From an uncultured Mesocricetibacter sp. (GTDB lineage: Bacteria; Pseudomonadota; Gammaproteobacteria; Enterobacterales; Pasteurellaceae): a DNA stretch of 7,658 bases. Made by a program: the position numbers and the translations under genes. Below the pieces are notes generated by a model. The model was not told the origin of the DNA. It was given only the letters and a program-made list of their open reading frames with translations, and did no database searches. The DNA lies in NCBI GenBank assembly GCA_905373425.1, contig CAJPST010000110.1, positions 1 through 7,658 of the forward strand. Reading direction: 5' to 3'. Position 1 is the first letter of the stretch, and every line of letters begins with the position of its first letter. Of this stretch, positions 1 through 6,774 are shown piece after piece.

Positions 1-1031
1 AACGTGGCAATTGGCGTGATTTATTGAACCAAAGTGCGGTTAAAAAAGGCGTTGAAATTTTGCAGGAAAAGTTGGATTTCACGGCTGATGTGATCAAACT
101 GGCTTTGGGGCGTTCACAAACTTTAGATAGCATTTTCGAGCGAATCAATACGGTAAAAAATCAGCTTAAACGATTATCAGATACTACGATTACGGGCTAT
201 TGTTACTGGTATGAAACTTTTAATCGAAATTTTGGGCTACATATTACGCCGTTAACGGTAGCGGATAAATTTGGCGAGCAAATGAAAATGCGTGAAACGG
301 CATGGATTTTCACTTCGGCAACGTTAGAAGTCGGTGGCTCGTTTAATCATTTTTGTCGGCGCTTGGGAATTGAAAATGCTATGCAGAAAGTGCTGCAAAG
401 CCCGTTTAATTATACGGAGCAAGCGTTACTTTGTGTGCCGCGTTATTTACCGGGGAGCAATCAAACGCATACGTTGGAAAAACTTGCCGCAATGTTGCTA
501 CCGATTATTGAAGCGAATAACGGGCGTTGTTTTGTATTGTGCACCTCTTATTTTATGATGAAAGGCTTGGCAGAATATTTTCGCAATCACAGCGCACTTT
601 CCGTACTATTACAGGGAGAAACCGCCAAAGCCAACTTGTTGGAACAATTTATTAAGGAAGAACACAGTGTGTTGGTGGCTACATCCAGCTTTTGGGAAGG
701 TGTGGATGTGCGTGGTGATGCGCTTTCTTTAGTCATTATTGATAAATTGCCTTTTTCCTCGCCTGACGAACCTTTGTTAAAAGCACGCATTGAGGATTGT
801 TTGTTACAGGGTGGAGAACCTTTTAGTGATATTCAGATTCCCGAAGCCGTTATTGCATTAAAACAGGGGGTTGGACGTTTAATTCGCGATGTAACTGATC
901 GTGGCGTGGTGATTATTTGTGACAGTCGATTAGTAACCCGACCTTATGGCGAAACTTTTTTAAAAAGCCTGCCAAATGCAAAACGTACCCGAGATTTAGG
1001 AAAAGTGATAGAATTTCTACAACAGATTTAA
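1..1031 (+). CDS. yoaA: YoaA, DinG/XPD-family ATP-dependent DNA helicase (3' part, 5' end outside the window)
   Basis: The reading frame is open from base 3 with no stop, so this is the C-terminal part of a longer protein; E. coli YoaA is about 636 residues. An in-frame TTG at 24 is not the real start, because coding sequence continues upstream of it. Visible helicase motifs are WIFTSATL (303-326, motif III type), CFVLCTSYFMM (528-560), VLVATSSFWEGVDVRG (669-716, motif V) and QGVGRLIR (864-887, motif VI with the arginine-finger region). Walker A, the DEAH box and the Fe-S cluster cysteines must lie upstream. In E. coli, YoaA is a 5'-3' helicase that partners the HolC (chi) subunit of the DNA polymerase III clamp loader in repair at damaged replication forks. 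The LIIDKLPF segment and the synteny with tsaB favour YoaA over its paralogue DinG. tsaB follows after 13 bases. Confidence 0.93.
   Translation, partial: RGNWRDLLNQSAVKKGVEILQEKLDFTADVIKLALGRSQTLDSIFERINTVKNQLKRLSDTTITGYCYWYETFNRNFGLHITPLTVADKFGEQMKMRETAWIFTSATLEVGGSFNHFCRRLGIENAMQKVLQSPFNYTEQALLCVPRYLPGSNQTHTLEKLAAMLLPIIEANNGRCFVLCTSYFMMKGLAEYFRNHSALSVLLQGETAKANLLEQFIKEEHSVLVATSSFWEGVDVRGDALSLVIIDKLPFSSPDEPLLKARIEDCLLQGGEPFSDIQIPEAVIALKQGVGRLIRDVTDRGVVIICDSRLVTRPYGETFLKSLPNAKRTRDLGKVIEFLQQI
32..40 (+). repeat. DNA uptake sequence (Hin type), in yoaA
   Basis: Perfect AAGTGCGGT followed by an A-rich stretch as in the extended signal. It encodes part of NQSAV; SAV is one of the frames commonly used by these sites in coding DNA. 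Confidence 0.9.
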
Positions 1032-1044
1032 CACGGATAATTTA

Positions 1045-1764
1045 ATGAATAATTTAACTTTATTAGCTCTTGACACCTCAACGGAAGCCTGTTCGGTAGC
1101 ATTATTACATAAAGGCGAAACCACTAGTCTTGATGAAGTGGCGCAACGCACTCATACCAAGCGAATTCTGCCGATGATAGATGAAATTCTAAGCCAATCG
1201 GGAATAAAATTAAATAAAGTCGATGCTTTAGTGTTCGGACGGGGGCCGGGCAGTTTCACCGGCGTGCGTGTAGGAGCCGGCATTGCGCAAGGTTTGGCAT
1301 TAGGCGCCGATTTGCCTGTCATTCCAATTTCCAATCTGGCAGCAATGGCACAGGCAGCTTATCAACAGTATCAGGCGGAACAAGTTATCGCCGCCATTGA
1401 TGCACGAATGAACGAAGTCTATTTTGCGCAGTTTAGCGCACAAAAAGTGCGGTCAGATTTTGGTGAGTTCTTACAATGGAACGAGATCATTGCCGAACAA
1501 GTTTGCTCTGCTGAGACTGCTCTTAACCAATTGAATAAATTACAGGGGGCTTGGGTTCAAGTCGGAACCGGGTGGGCGGCGTATCCGCAACTTGCCGAAG
1601 CGGGAATTGGAAAAAAATCGGATATCGCTTTGCCATCGGCACAATATATGCTATCGCTTGCTGTACCGTTATGGTATAAAAAACAGGTAATTAGCGCAGT
1701 GGAAATCGAACCTGTTTACTTGCGTAACGAAGTGACTTGGAAAAAGCTACCCGGTCGAGAATAA
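1045..1764 (+). CDS. tsaB: TsaB, subunit of the tRNA threonylcarbamoyladenosine (t6A37) synthesis complex
   Basis: The product has 239 residues; E. coli TsaB (YeaZ) has 231. It starts with the ASKHA-fold signature LLALDTSTEACSVAL and carries GRGPGSFTGVRVG (residues 65-77), AAIDARMNEVYFA (116-128) and the conserved end EPVYLRNEVTWKKLPGRE. The family is an inactive Kae1/TsaD paralogue that dimerises with TsaD and, with TsaE, transfers threonylcarbamoyl from the TsaC product to A37 of ANN-decoding tRNAs in the cytoplasm; it is essential in most bacteria. The start ATG lies 13 bases after the yoaA stop. Only a weak Shine-Dalgarno (GGAT, 1035-1038) is visible, so translation may be coupled to yoaA. 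A perfect uptake sequence at 1445-1453 encodes KVR in the poorly conserved middle of the protein. Confidence 0.97.
   Translation: MNNLTLLALDTSTEACSVALLHKGETTSLDEVAQRTHTKRILPMIDEILSQSGIKLNKVDALVFGRGPGSFTGVRVGAGIAQGLALGADLPVIPISNLAAMAQAAYQQYQAEQVIAAIDARMNEVYFAQFSAQKVRSDFGEFLQWNEIIAEQVCSAETALNQLNKLQGAWVQVGTGWAAYPQLAEAGIGKKSDIALPSAQYMLSLAVPLWYKKQVISAVEIEPVYLRNEVTWKKLPGRE
1445..1453 (+). repeat. DNA uptake sequence (Hin type), in tsaB
   Basis: Perfect AAGTGCGGT, read as Lys-Val-Arg in a variable part of TsaB and followed by CAGATTTTG, which fits the AT-rich flank of the extended signal. Confidence 0.9.
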
Positions 1765-1808
1765 AACCGTTATGCAGAAAGCCGTAAATTAGAGAATAGG
1801 AGCAAAAG

Positions 1809-2381
1809 ATGAAAAAAATAGCTATTTTTTTGACCGCACTTTTTGCCGTTTCGTTACTCAGTGGCTGTATTTCCGCACCACCCGGATTAGAGCGGGATAA
1901 ATCGGCAATCCAAGATTTGAAAAAAATTAAAACGGAAGATTATGATTGTCGGTGTAAAAAAGTGCGATTAGGCGGTAAAGTGGTGGCGGCAACTGCATTA
2001 AAGGATAAAACCAGAATAGAAGTTATTAGTCTGCCGGTGTTAATGTTTTCCGCCAAACCGGCCATAGATGCACCGACCAATGGACGTTTTATTGCTTATT
2101 TGAAAGGTTTCGTCGATCCTGAAAGTTTGAAGGAGCAATATATTACCGTAACAGGTGTGCTGAGTGGAAAAGAGCTGGGAAAAATCGATCAGGCAGATTA
2201 TCAGTATCCCGTTATTGAGGTGACGGCTCATAAACAATGGCGCTTGGTACAAGAATATTATTATGATCGCGATTATTGGGATGACTGGGACGATTGGGAC
2301 GATGATTGGTATCCGCGCCGTTTCGGTTTGAGATTTCATATGTTTCACCGTGAACCGATATTACGCTACAATTTATACTAA
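1809..2381 (+). CDS. yeaY: Slp-family outer-membrane lipoprotein (YeaY-like)
   Basis: The product has 190 residues, close to E. coli Slp and YeaY. The N-terminus is a lipoprotein signal peptide (MKKIAIFLTALFAVSL) with lipobox LSGC and lipidated Cys20. Residue +2 is Ile rather than Asp, which predicts sorting to the outer membrane. The body (about 36-145) has the Slp-family pattern, including DCRCKKVRLGGKVVA and YITVTGVLSGKELG, probably a small beta-barrel (OB-like) domain. The tail (155-168) is a run of Asp and Trp (W157, W160, W163, W167) followed by a basic/aromatic end. Position between tsaB and fadD matches E. coli yeaY. Shine-Dalgarno AGGAG (1798-1802) sits 6 bases before the ATG. The molecular function of this family is not established; E. 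coli Slp is induced by starvation and acid, which I cannot carry over to this gene. Confidence 0.9.
   Translation: MKKIAIFLTALFAVSLLSGCISAPPGLERDKSAIQDLKKIKTEDYDCRCKKVRLGGKVVAATALKDKTRIEVISLPVLMFSAKPAIDAPTNGRFIAYLKGFVDPESLKEQYITVTGVLSGKELGKIDQADYQYPVIEVTAHKQWRLVQEYYYDRDYWDDWDDWDDDWYPRRFGLRFHMFHREPILRYNLY
1833..1841 (-). repeat. DNA uptake sequence (Hin type) in the signal peptide of the Slp-family gene
   Basis: The perfect core lies on the minus strand. Both AT-rich flanking segments of the extended signal are present in 1812-1831, which is itself a perfect 20-base palindrome of A7-TAGCTA-T7 directly after the start codon. The core encodes Thr-Ala-Leu-Phe in the hydrophobic part of the signal peptide. 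Confidence 0.9.
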
Positions 2382-2401
2382 TAATGATCTAAGGAGACAA
2401 A

Positions 2402-4102
2402 ATGGCAAAGCCTTGGTTTAGCAATTATCCCGAAGGAGTTGCTCGTGAAATTGACACGTCGCACTATACTTCCATTTTAGATATGTTTGAACGAGCGGTG
2501 CGAGATCATCCCGATCGCCCTGCTTATATTAATATGGGAAAAACGCTGACTTTCCGCAAGCTGGAAGAGCGTAGTCGAGCATTTGCAGCATATCTACAAA
2601 CCGAATTAAAACTATCAAAAGGTGAGCGCGTAGCGTTAATGATGCCGAATTTATTGCAATATCCGATTGCATTATTCGGTATTTTGCGTGCCGGATTGGT
2701 CGTCGTTAATGTAAATCCGCTTTATACTCCGCGAGAATTGGAGCATCAGCTACAGGATAGTGGTGCGAAAGCGATCGTGGTGGTGTCTAACTTTGCTTCG
2801 ACGTTAGAAAAAGTTGTGTTCAACACCGATGTAAAACACGTAATATTAACTCGAATGGGTGATCAGCTTTCTTTCGGAAAACGTACGCTAGTCAATTTTG
2901 TAGTGAAATATATCAAAAAATTAGTACCGAAATATAAATTGCCAAAAGCCGCCACATTTCGCGAAGTTTTGAGCCTCGGTAAACATCGCCAGTATGTTCG
3001 TCCTGAGCTGGGGCGTAATGATCTTGCTTTTTTGCAATATACGGGAGGCACTACGGGAGTGGCAAAAGGCGCGATGCTGTCGCATGCCAATATTATAACC
3101 AATGTGTTTCAAGCAAAATGGATCGCAGAACCCTTTATCGGTGATCATCGACACCCGCGTTCGGCAATTTTAGCATTGCCGTTATATCATGTTTTTGCAT
3201 TGACTGTGAATTGCCTGTTGTTTATCGAATTAGGTATTACGGCAATATTGATAACTAATCCGCGCGATATTCCCGGCTTTGTTAGGGAAATGAAAGAACA
3301 CCGTTTTGTTGCGATTACCGGCGTAAATACTCTGTTTAATGCATTATTAAATAATGAAGATTTCAAAGAAATTGATTTTTCTTCACTGAAGCTGTCTGTT
3401 GGCGGTGGAATGGCGGTTCAACAATCCGTTGCAGCCCGCTGGCATGATTTGACGGGTTGCAACATTATTGAGGGTTATGGCATGACTGAATGTTCGCCTT
3501 TGATTGCAGCTTGTCCGATTAATGTGGTGAAACACAACGGCACCATTGGTGTGCCTGTACCGAATACGGATATTAAAATCATCAAAGACGACGGCTCGCA
3601 AGCAGCTTTAAATGAACCGGGCGAACTATGGGTAAAAGGCGAACAGGTTATGCAAGGTTATTGGCAGCGTCCAGAAGCTACCGCCGATGTGTTGAAAGAT
3701 GGCTGGCTTGCCACCGGCGATATTGTAGTGATGGATGAGAACTACAGCCTACGCATTGTGGATCGTAAAAAAGATATGATCCTCGTATCGGGTTTTAATG
3801 TTTACCCGAATGAAATAGAAGATGTGGTTATGCTTAATTATAAAGTCGCCGAAGTGGTAGCTATTGGTGTACCAAACGAGGTATCAGGTGAAAGTGTTAA
3901 AATCTTTGTAGTCAAAAAAGATGAAAGTTTGACTCGTGATGAATTACGCAATCACTGTCGTCAGAATTTAACCGGCTATAAAATCCCGAAAGATATTGAG
4001 TTTCGTGACGAATTGCCGAAAAGTAATGTAGGCAAAATCCTTCGTCGTGTTTTACGTGAGGAAGAAATGGCAAAGCGTGTAGCGAATGAACAGGTAACCT
4101 GA
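2402..4102 (+). CDS. fadD: FadD, long-chain fatty acid-CoA ligase
   Basis: The 566-residue product is collinear with E. coli FadD (561). It activates long-chain fatty acids at the inner membrane through an acyl-AMP intermediate to acyl-CoA. Visible ANL-superfamily motifs are the ATP/AMP P-loop YTGGTTGVAKGA (213-224, same numbering as E. coli), GYGMTECSP (358-366), the FACS signature beginning DGWLATGD (433-440) with DRKKDMI (454-460), the hinge region, and the C-terminal catalytic lysine in SNVGKILRR (K545). Shine-Dalgarno AAGGAG (2391-2396) is 5 bases upstream, the strongest ribosome binding site in this operon. Genes for beta-oxidation are not in the window. Many Pasteurellaceae are thought to lack a full beta-oxidation set, so the enzyme may serve mainly to take host fatty acids into phospholipid; that is inference. 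Confidence 0.97.
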   Translation: MAKPWFSNYPEGVAREIDTSHYTSILDMFERAVRDHPDRPAYINMGKTLTFRKLEERSRAFAAYLQTELKLSKGERVALMMPNLLQYPIALFGILRAGLVVVNVNPLYTPRELEHQLQDSGAKAIVVVSNFASTLEKVVFNTDVKHVILTRMGDQLSFGKRTLVNFVVKYIKKLVPKYKLPKAATFREVLSLGKHRQYVRPELGRNDLAFLQYTGGTTGVAKGAMLSHANIITNVFQAKWIAEPFIGDHRHPRSAILALPLYHVFALTVNCLLFIELGITAILITNPRDIPGFVREMKEHRFVAITGVNTLFNALLNNEDFKEIDFSSLKLSVGGGMAVQQSVAARWHDLTGCNIIEGYGMTECSPLIAACPINVVKHNGTIGVPVPNTDIKIIKDDGSQAALNEPGELWVKGEQVMQGYWQRPEATADVLKDGWLATGDIVVMDENYSLRIVDRKKDMILVSGFNVYPNEIEDVVMLNYKVAEVVAIGVPNEVSGESVKIFVVKKDESLTRDELRNHCRQNLTGYKIPKDIEFRDELPKSNVGKILRRVLREEEMAKRVANEQVT

Positions 4103-4107
4103 ATAAA

Positions 4108-5241
4108 ATGATCAAAGAACTAAAAAATAAACCGCACTTTGAACTGATCACTACGAATGAAGCTTTGGCGGATGCTTGCCGGCGGGCATTGGAGAAAAAA
4201 GAAGTTGCGTTAGATACGGAATTTGTCCGCGTACGTAGCTATTATCCGAAGTTAGGTCTAGTACAATTGTATGACGGTGAGCAGGTGAGTTTGATTGATC
4301 CGAATGAAATTAATGATTTTTCGCCGCTAATTGAATTGTTAAGCGCTCAAAACGTAATGAAAGTATTACATGCCGGTTCGGAGGATCTAGAGGTTTTTCA
4401 GCATTATTTTCAACAATTGCCGACACCTATGCGGGATACCCAAATTATGGCGAATTTCCTCGCATTTCCAAATTCTACAGGCTTGGCAACTCTGATTAAA
4501 CATTACTTTCATTTGGAAATTGATAAGGGAGAATCCCGCACCGATTGGCTGGCGCGCCCGTTGACGGAAAAGCAACTTCGGTATGCGGTGGGGGATGTGT
4601 GGTATTTATTGCCGCTTTATCATCAAATGCAGGAAAAACTGGCACAAACCGAATGGCAAAGTGCGGTAGATTTTGAGTGTAAAATGTTGGCGGAAAAGCG
4701 TCTTGAAGCGAAAGATGCCGATAAAGCTTATTTGAATATCCCAAATGTCTGGAAATTAAATCCGCAAGAATTAATGCGCTTGAAATTATTAGCGAAATGG
4801 CGACAGGAAGAAGCGATTCGACGTGATTTAGCACTAAATTTTGTAGTACGAGCAGAAAATTTATGGTTGGTAGCAAAACATAATCCAAAGCATACTTCAG
4901 AACTGCTTGAGCTAGGCTTAAGCGTACAGGAAGTGCGAATCCACGGTAAAAAATTACTGCAGATCGTAGATCAGGTAAAACGAATTGATGAAAAGGATTA
5001 CCCTGAGACAATCAATAAGTTATCTGATGATCCTCGTTATAAAAAAACACTCAAACAATTGCAGAGCAAGTTAAAAGAAATTGCGGTGGTTGATTTGCCG
5101 CAAGAAGTGATTGCAAGTAAGCGAAGTTTGGAAGGCTTAATGAAATGGGTTTGGCATAAAAACCAAGATCCAGATTGTCAACCGGATTTAATGCTTAATT
5201 GGCGTAAACCTTTTGGTGAAAAGTTGTTAACGATTTTTTAA
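4108..5241 (+). CDS. rnd: RNase D, 3'-5' exoribonuclease
   Basis: The 377-residue product compares with 375 in E. coli. It trims 3' extensions of tRNA precursors and other small RNAs. The DEDDy exonuclease residues are all present: D36 and E38 in LDTEF, D93 in AGSEDLEVF, and Y159 and D163 in YAVGDVWYL, each shifted by +8 from the E. coli numbering. An HRDC domain follows at about 214-292 (LNPQELMRLKLLAKWRQEEA onward), and then a second HRDC-like C-terminal region. The extra eight N-terminal residues include KPHF, encoded by an uptake sequence at 4131-4139. The ATG is 5 bases after the fadD stop and has no good Shine-Dalgarno at normal spacing, so translation is probably coupled to fadD. No other ATG lies before the catalytic core. 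Confidence 0.97.
   Translation: MIKELKNKPHFELITTNEALADACRRALEKKEVALDTEFVRVRSYYPKLGLVQLYDGEQVSLIDPNEINDFSPLIELLSAQNVMKVLHAGSEDLEVFQHYFQQLPTPMRDTQIMANFLAFPNSTGLATLIKHYFHLEIDKGESRTDWLARPLTEKQLRYAVGDVWYLLPLYHQMQEKLAQTEWQSAVDFECKMLAEKRLEAKDADKAYLNIPNVWKLNPQELMRLKLLAKWRQEEAIRRDLALNFVVRAENLWLVAKHNPKHTSELLELGLSVQEVRIHGKKLLQIVDQVKRIDEKDYPETINKLSDDPRYKKTLKQLQSKLKEIAVVDLPQEVIASKRSLEGLMKWVWHKNQDPDCQPDLMLNWRKPFGEKLLTIF
4131..4139 (-). repeat. DNA uptake sequence (Hin type) at the start of rnd
   Basis: Perfect core on the minus strand, followed in that direction by TTATTTTTTA, a good AT flank. It encodes Pro-His-Phe in the N-terminal extension of RNase D. Confidence 0.9.
4659..4667 (+). repeat. DNA uptake sequence (Hin type) in rnd
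   Basis: Perfect AAGTGCGGT followed by AGATTTTGAG. It encodes QSAV (residues 184-187), in the segment between the exonuclease and HRDC domains. Confidence 0.9.
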
Positions 5242-5270
5242 TTGGCAAAATTCCAATATAAGGGTAGAAT
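5242..5270 (+). promoter_or_regulatory. Sigma70-type promoter for the small lipoprotein gene
   Basis: TTGGCA (5242-5247) and TAGAAT (5265-5270) each match consensus at 5 of 6 positions and are separated by an ideal 17-base spacer. The -35 box begins on the base after the rnd stop codon. Transcription would start near 5277, giving a leader of roughly 50 bases before the ATG at 5330. No terminator is visible between rnd and this promoter, so read-through from the upstream operon is also possible. Confidence 0.7.
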
Positions 5271-5329
5271 GAGCCTGGCTCAAGCAATGTCATGGGCTTA
5301 ATATCAATTAATTTCATAAGGAAAATTTA

Positions 5330-5797
5330 ATGAACAAATTATTCAAAATCCTTTCCGTTACATTATTTGTATTTGTTGTAACAGCCTGCGGTGATAAAGC
5401 GAATCCGGCAGCGGAATTCAAAAAGTTAAATGACTGGTCAGTTAATAATCAACAAGCGGTTATGACATTACAAACTGAGATTCAGCAATCTTTAGCTTCT
5501 CAAGATCCGGCTAAGATTGAGGAAGCAGTAAAGAAATTTAATGATAAATTTGCTGAATTCCAAAAAGAATTAGATGCGATCGAAGTAAAAGATCCGGAAA
5601 TTAAGGCATTTAAAGACAAAGTTAAAAATGGTTTAATTTCATCAAATAAATTAATTACCGATGTTATCACATTAATGAAATCTCCAACTGCTGAGTTGCA
5701 AAAACAAGTGGAAGAAGGAACCAAAAAACTCATGCAAGATGCAAGCGAAGTGACTAAACTTCAAGCTGAATTACAGAAAAAATACCCTACAAACTAA
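5330..5797 (+). CDS. Small all-helical lipoprotein of unknown function
   Basis: I do not recognise the family with certainty. The 155-residue product starts with a lipoprotein signal peptide (MNKLFKILSVTLFVFVV) and lipobox VTAC, so Cys20 should be lipidated; Gly at +2 predicts the outer membrane. The mature part (about 135 residues) is rich in Lys, Glu, Gln and Ala, with few aromatics, no further Cys and only scattered Pro. Its amphipathic pattern (for example EEAVKKFNDKFAEFQKELDAI) suggests a bundle of three or four helices. The C-terminus is KKYPTN. Shine-Dalgarno AAGGA lies about 8 bases before the ATG. It has its own strong promoter and terminator, so it is probably a single-gene unit, and its regular codon use suggests good expression. 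An envelope structural or binding role is a guess. Confidence 0.9.
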   Translation: MNKLFKILSVTLFVFVVTACGDKANPAAEFKKLNDWSVNNQQAVMTLQTEIQQSLASQDPAKIEEAVKKFNDKFAEFQKELDAIEVKDPEIKAFKDKVKNGLISSNKLITDVITLMKSPTAELQKQVEEGTKKLMQDASEVTKLQAELQKKYPTN

Positions 5798-5817
5798 TTA
5801 AATTAGTTTATTGGCTT

Positions 5818-5851
5818 AAAAGATCGCATATAAAGTGCGGTCTTTTTTTTT
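5818..5851 (+). terminator. Rho-independent terminator of the small lipoprotein gene, containing an uptake sequence
   Basis: AAAAGATCGCA (5818-5828) pairs with TGCGGTCTTTT (5836-5846) over 11 positions with one G-U pair, leaving a 7-base loop. A run of nine T (5843-5851) follows immediately and partly enters the stem. The right arm contains a perfect uptake sequence (5833-5841), but the left arm is not an inverted copy, unlike the common paired-uptake-sequence terminators of this family. Confidence 0.88.
5833..5841 (+). repeat. DNA uptake sequence (Hin type) in a terminator
   Basis: Perfect AAGTGCGGT spanning the loop end and right arm of the terminator at 5818-5851, with the T run supplying the AT-rich flank. 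Confidence 0.9.
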
Positions 5852-5877
5852 CGCCGAAATTTATCGAGTTTCAGATT

Positions 5878-5907
5878 GAGACATATCCAAAAGTTCAATG
5901 TTATAAT
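5878..5907 (+). promoter_or_regulatory. Candidate sigma70 promoter of dapB
   Basis: A perfect -10 box TATAAT lies at 5902-5907. The best -35 at acceptable spacing is GAGACA (5878-5883, 4 of 6, spacer 18); TTGAGA at 5876-5881 fits the consensus better but would need a 20-base spacer. The promoter lies downstream of the terminator at 5818-5851, so dapB is an independent transcription unit with a leader of about 25 bases. Confidence 0.6.
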
Positions 5908-5938
5908 GGATTAAATTAAGCATAAAGAGGAAAGAAAA

Positions 5939-6751
5939 ATGGTATTAAAAATCGGTATCGTCGGTGCAGGAGGACGCATGGGGCGTCAGTTGATTCAGGC
6001 AGTTCAAAATACTGAAAACGTCATATTGGGGGCTGCGTTTGAACGTAAAGGTTCTTCCCTGATTGGCGCTGATGCCGGGGAATTGGCAGGAATTGGTTCA
6101 CTGGGTATCAAAGTGAGTGATGAGCTCACGGAGCAAAAAGATAATTTTGAAGTTTTAATTGATTTTACCCGCCCGGAAGGCACTCTTGAGCATATTAAAT
6201 TCTGTGTTGCACATAATAAAAAAATGATTATCGGTACGACAGGATTCGACGATGATGGCAAAGCGGCAATTAAAAGTGCATCGGAAAAAATTGCTGTGGT
6301 ATACGCGTCCAATTACAGTGTGGGCGTGAATCTGGTATTTAAATTACTAGAAAAAGCTGCCAAGGTAATGGGCGATTATTGTGATATTGAAATTATCGAA
6401 GCACACCATCGGCATAAAGTTGATGCACCTTCCGGTACAGCATTATCTATGGGAGAGCACATAGCTAAAACTTTAGGGCGTGATTTGAAAACTCATGGGG
6501 TGTTTACTCGTGAAGGGATTACAGGCGAGCGTAAGCGCGAAGACATTGGCTTTTCTACTATTCGTGCAGCAGATGTGGTAGGAGAGCATAGTGTATGGTT
6601 TGCTGATATCGGCGAGCGGGTAGAAATTTCTCACAAAGCGTCCAGTCGCATGACATTTGCTAACGGTGCAATTCGTGCAGCAAAATGGGTAGTGGGCAAA
6701 GATAGTGGATTATTTGACATGACTGATGTGCTAGACTTGAACAATTTATAG
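5939..6751 (+). CDS. dapB: DapB, 4-hydroxy-tetrahydrodipicolinate reductase
   Basis: The 270-residue product compares with 273 in E. coli. It reduces 4-hydroxy-tetrahydrodipicolinate with NAD(P)H in the diaminopimelate/lysine pathway, supplying peptidoglycan and lysine synthesis in the cytoplasm. Visible features are the Rossmann nucleotide loop GAGGRMG (9-15), IDFTRPEGT (74-82), IGTTGFDD (98-105), the catalytic signature EAHHRHKVDAPSGTA with H156 and K160 (H159 and K163 in E. coli) and S165-G166-T167 for substrate binding, and the conserved C-terminus GLFDMTDVLDLNNL. The start is supported by Shine-Dalgarno AGAGG (5926-5930), 8 bases upstream of the ATG. No lysine riboswitch could fit in the short leader. 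Confidence 0.98.
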   Translation: MVLKIGIVGAGGRMGRQLIQAVQNTENVILGAAFERKGSSLIGADAGELAGIGSLGIKVSDELTEQKDNFEVLIDFTRPEGTLEHIKFCVAHNKKMIIGTTGFDDDGKAAIKSASEKIAVVYASNYSVGVNLVFKLLEKAAKVMGDYCDIEIIEAHHRHKVDAPSGTALSMGEHIAKTLGRDLKTHGVFTREGITGERKREDIGFSTIRAADVVGEHSVWFADIGERVEISHKASSRMTFANGAIRAAKWVVGKDSGLFDMTDVLDLNNL

Positions 6752-6774
6752 TATTCACTTAGGTAAATAAAAGA

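Noticed and set aside
24..26. TTG as the start codon of the first gene
   Set aside because: The frame stays open to the left edge and encodes a continuation (RGNWRDLL) that fits YoaA, so the gene is cut by the window edge.
1765..1808. Possible promoter or terminator in the gap between tsaB and the Slp-family gene
   Set aside because: No paired -35/-10 boxes or stem-loop are visible in the 44 bases; only the Shine-Dalgarno is clear.
4496..5011. 171-codon minus-strand open frame inside rnd
   Set aside because: It lies fully opposite a well-supported RNase D gene, whose motifs are all intact, and its translation shows no recognisable domain or good start signal.
5271..5305. Hairpin in the leader of the small lipoprotein gene (GAGC-CTG-GCTC and GGGCTT)
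   Set aside because: The stem is only four bases and no T run follows, so neither a terminator nor a riboswitch is supported.
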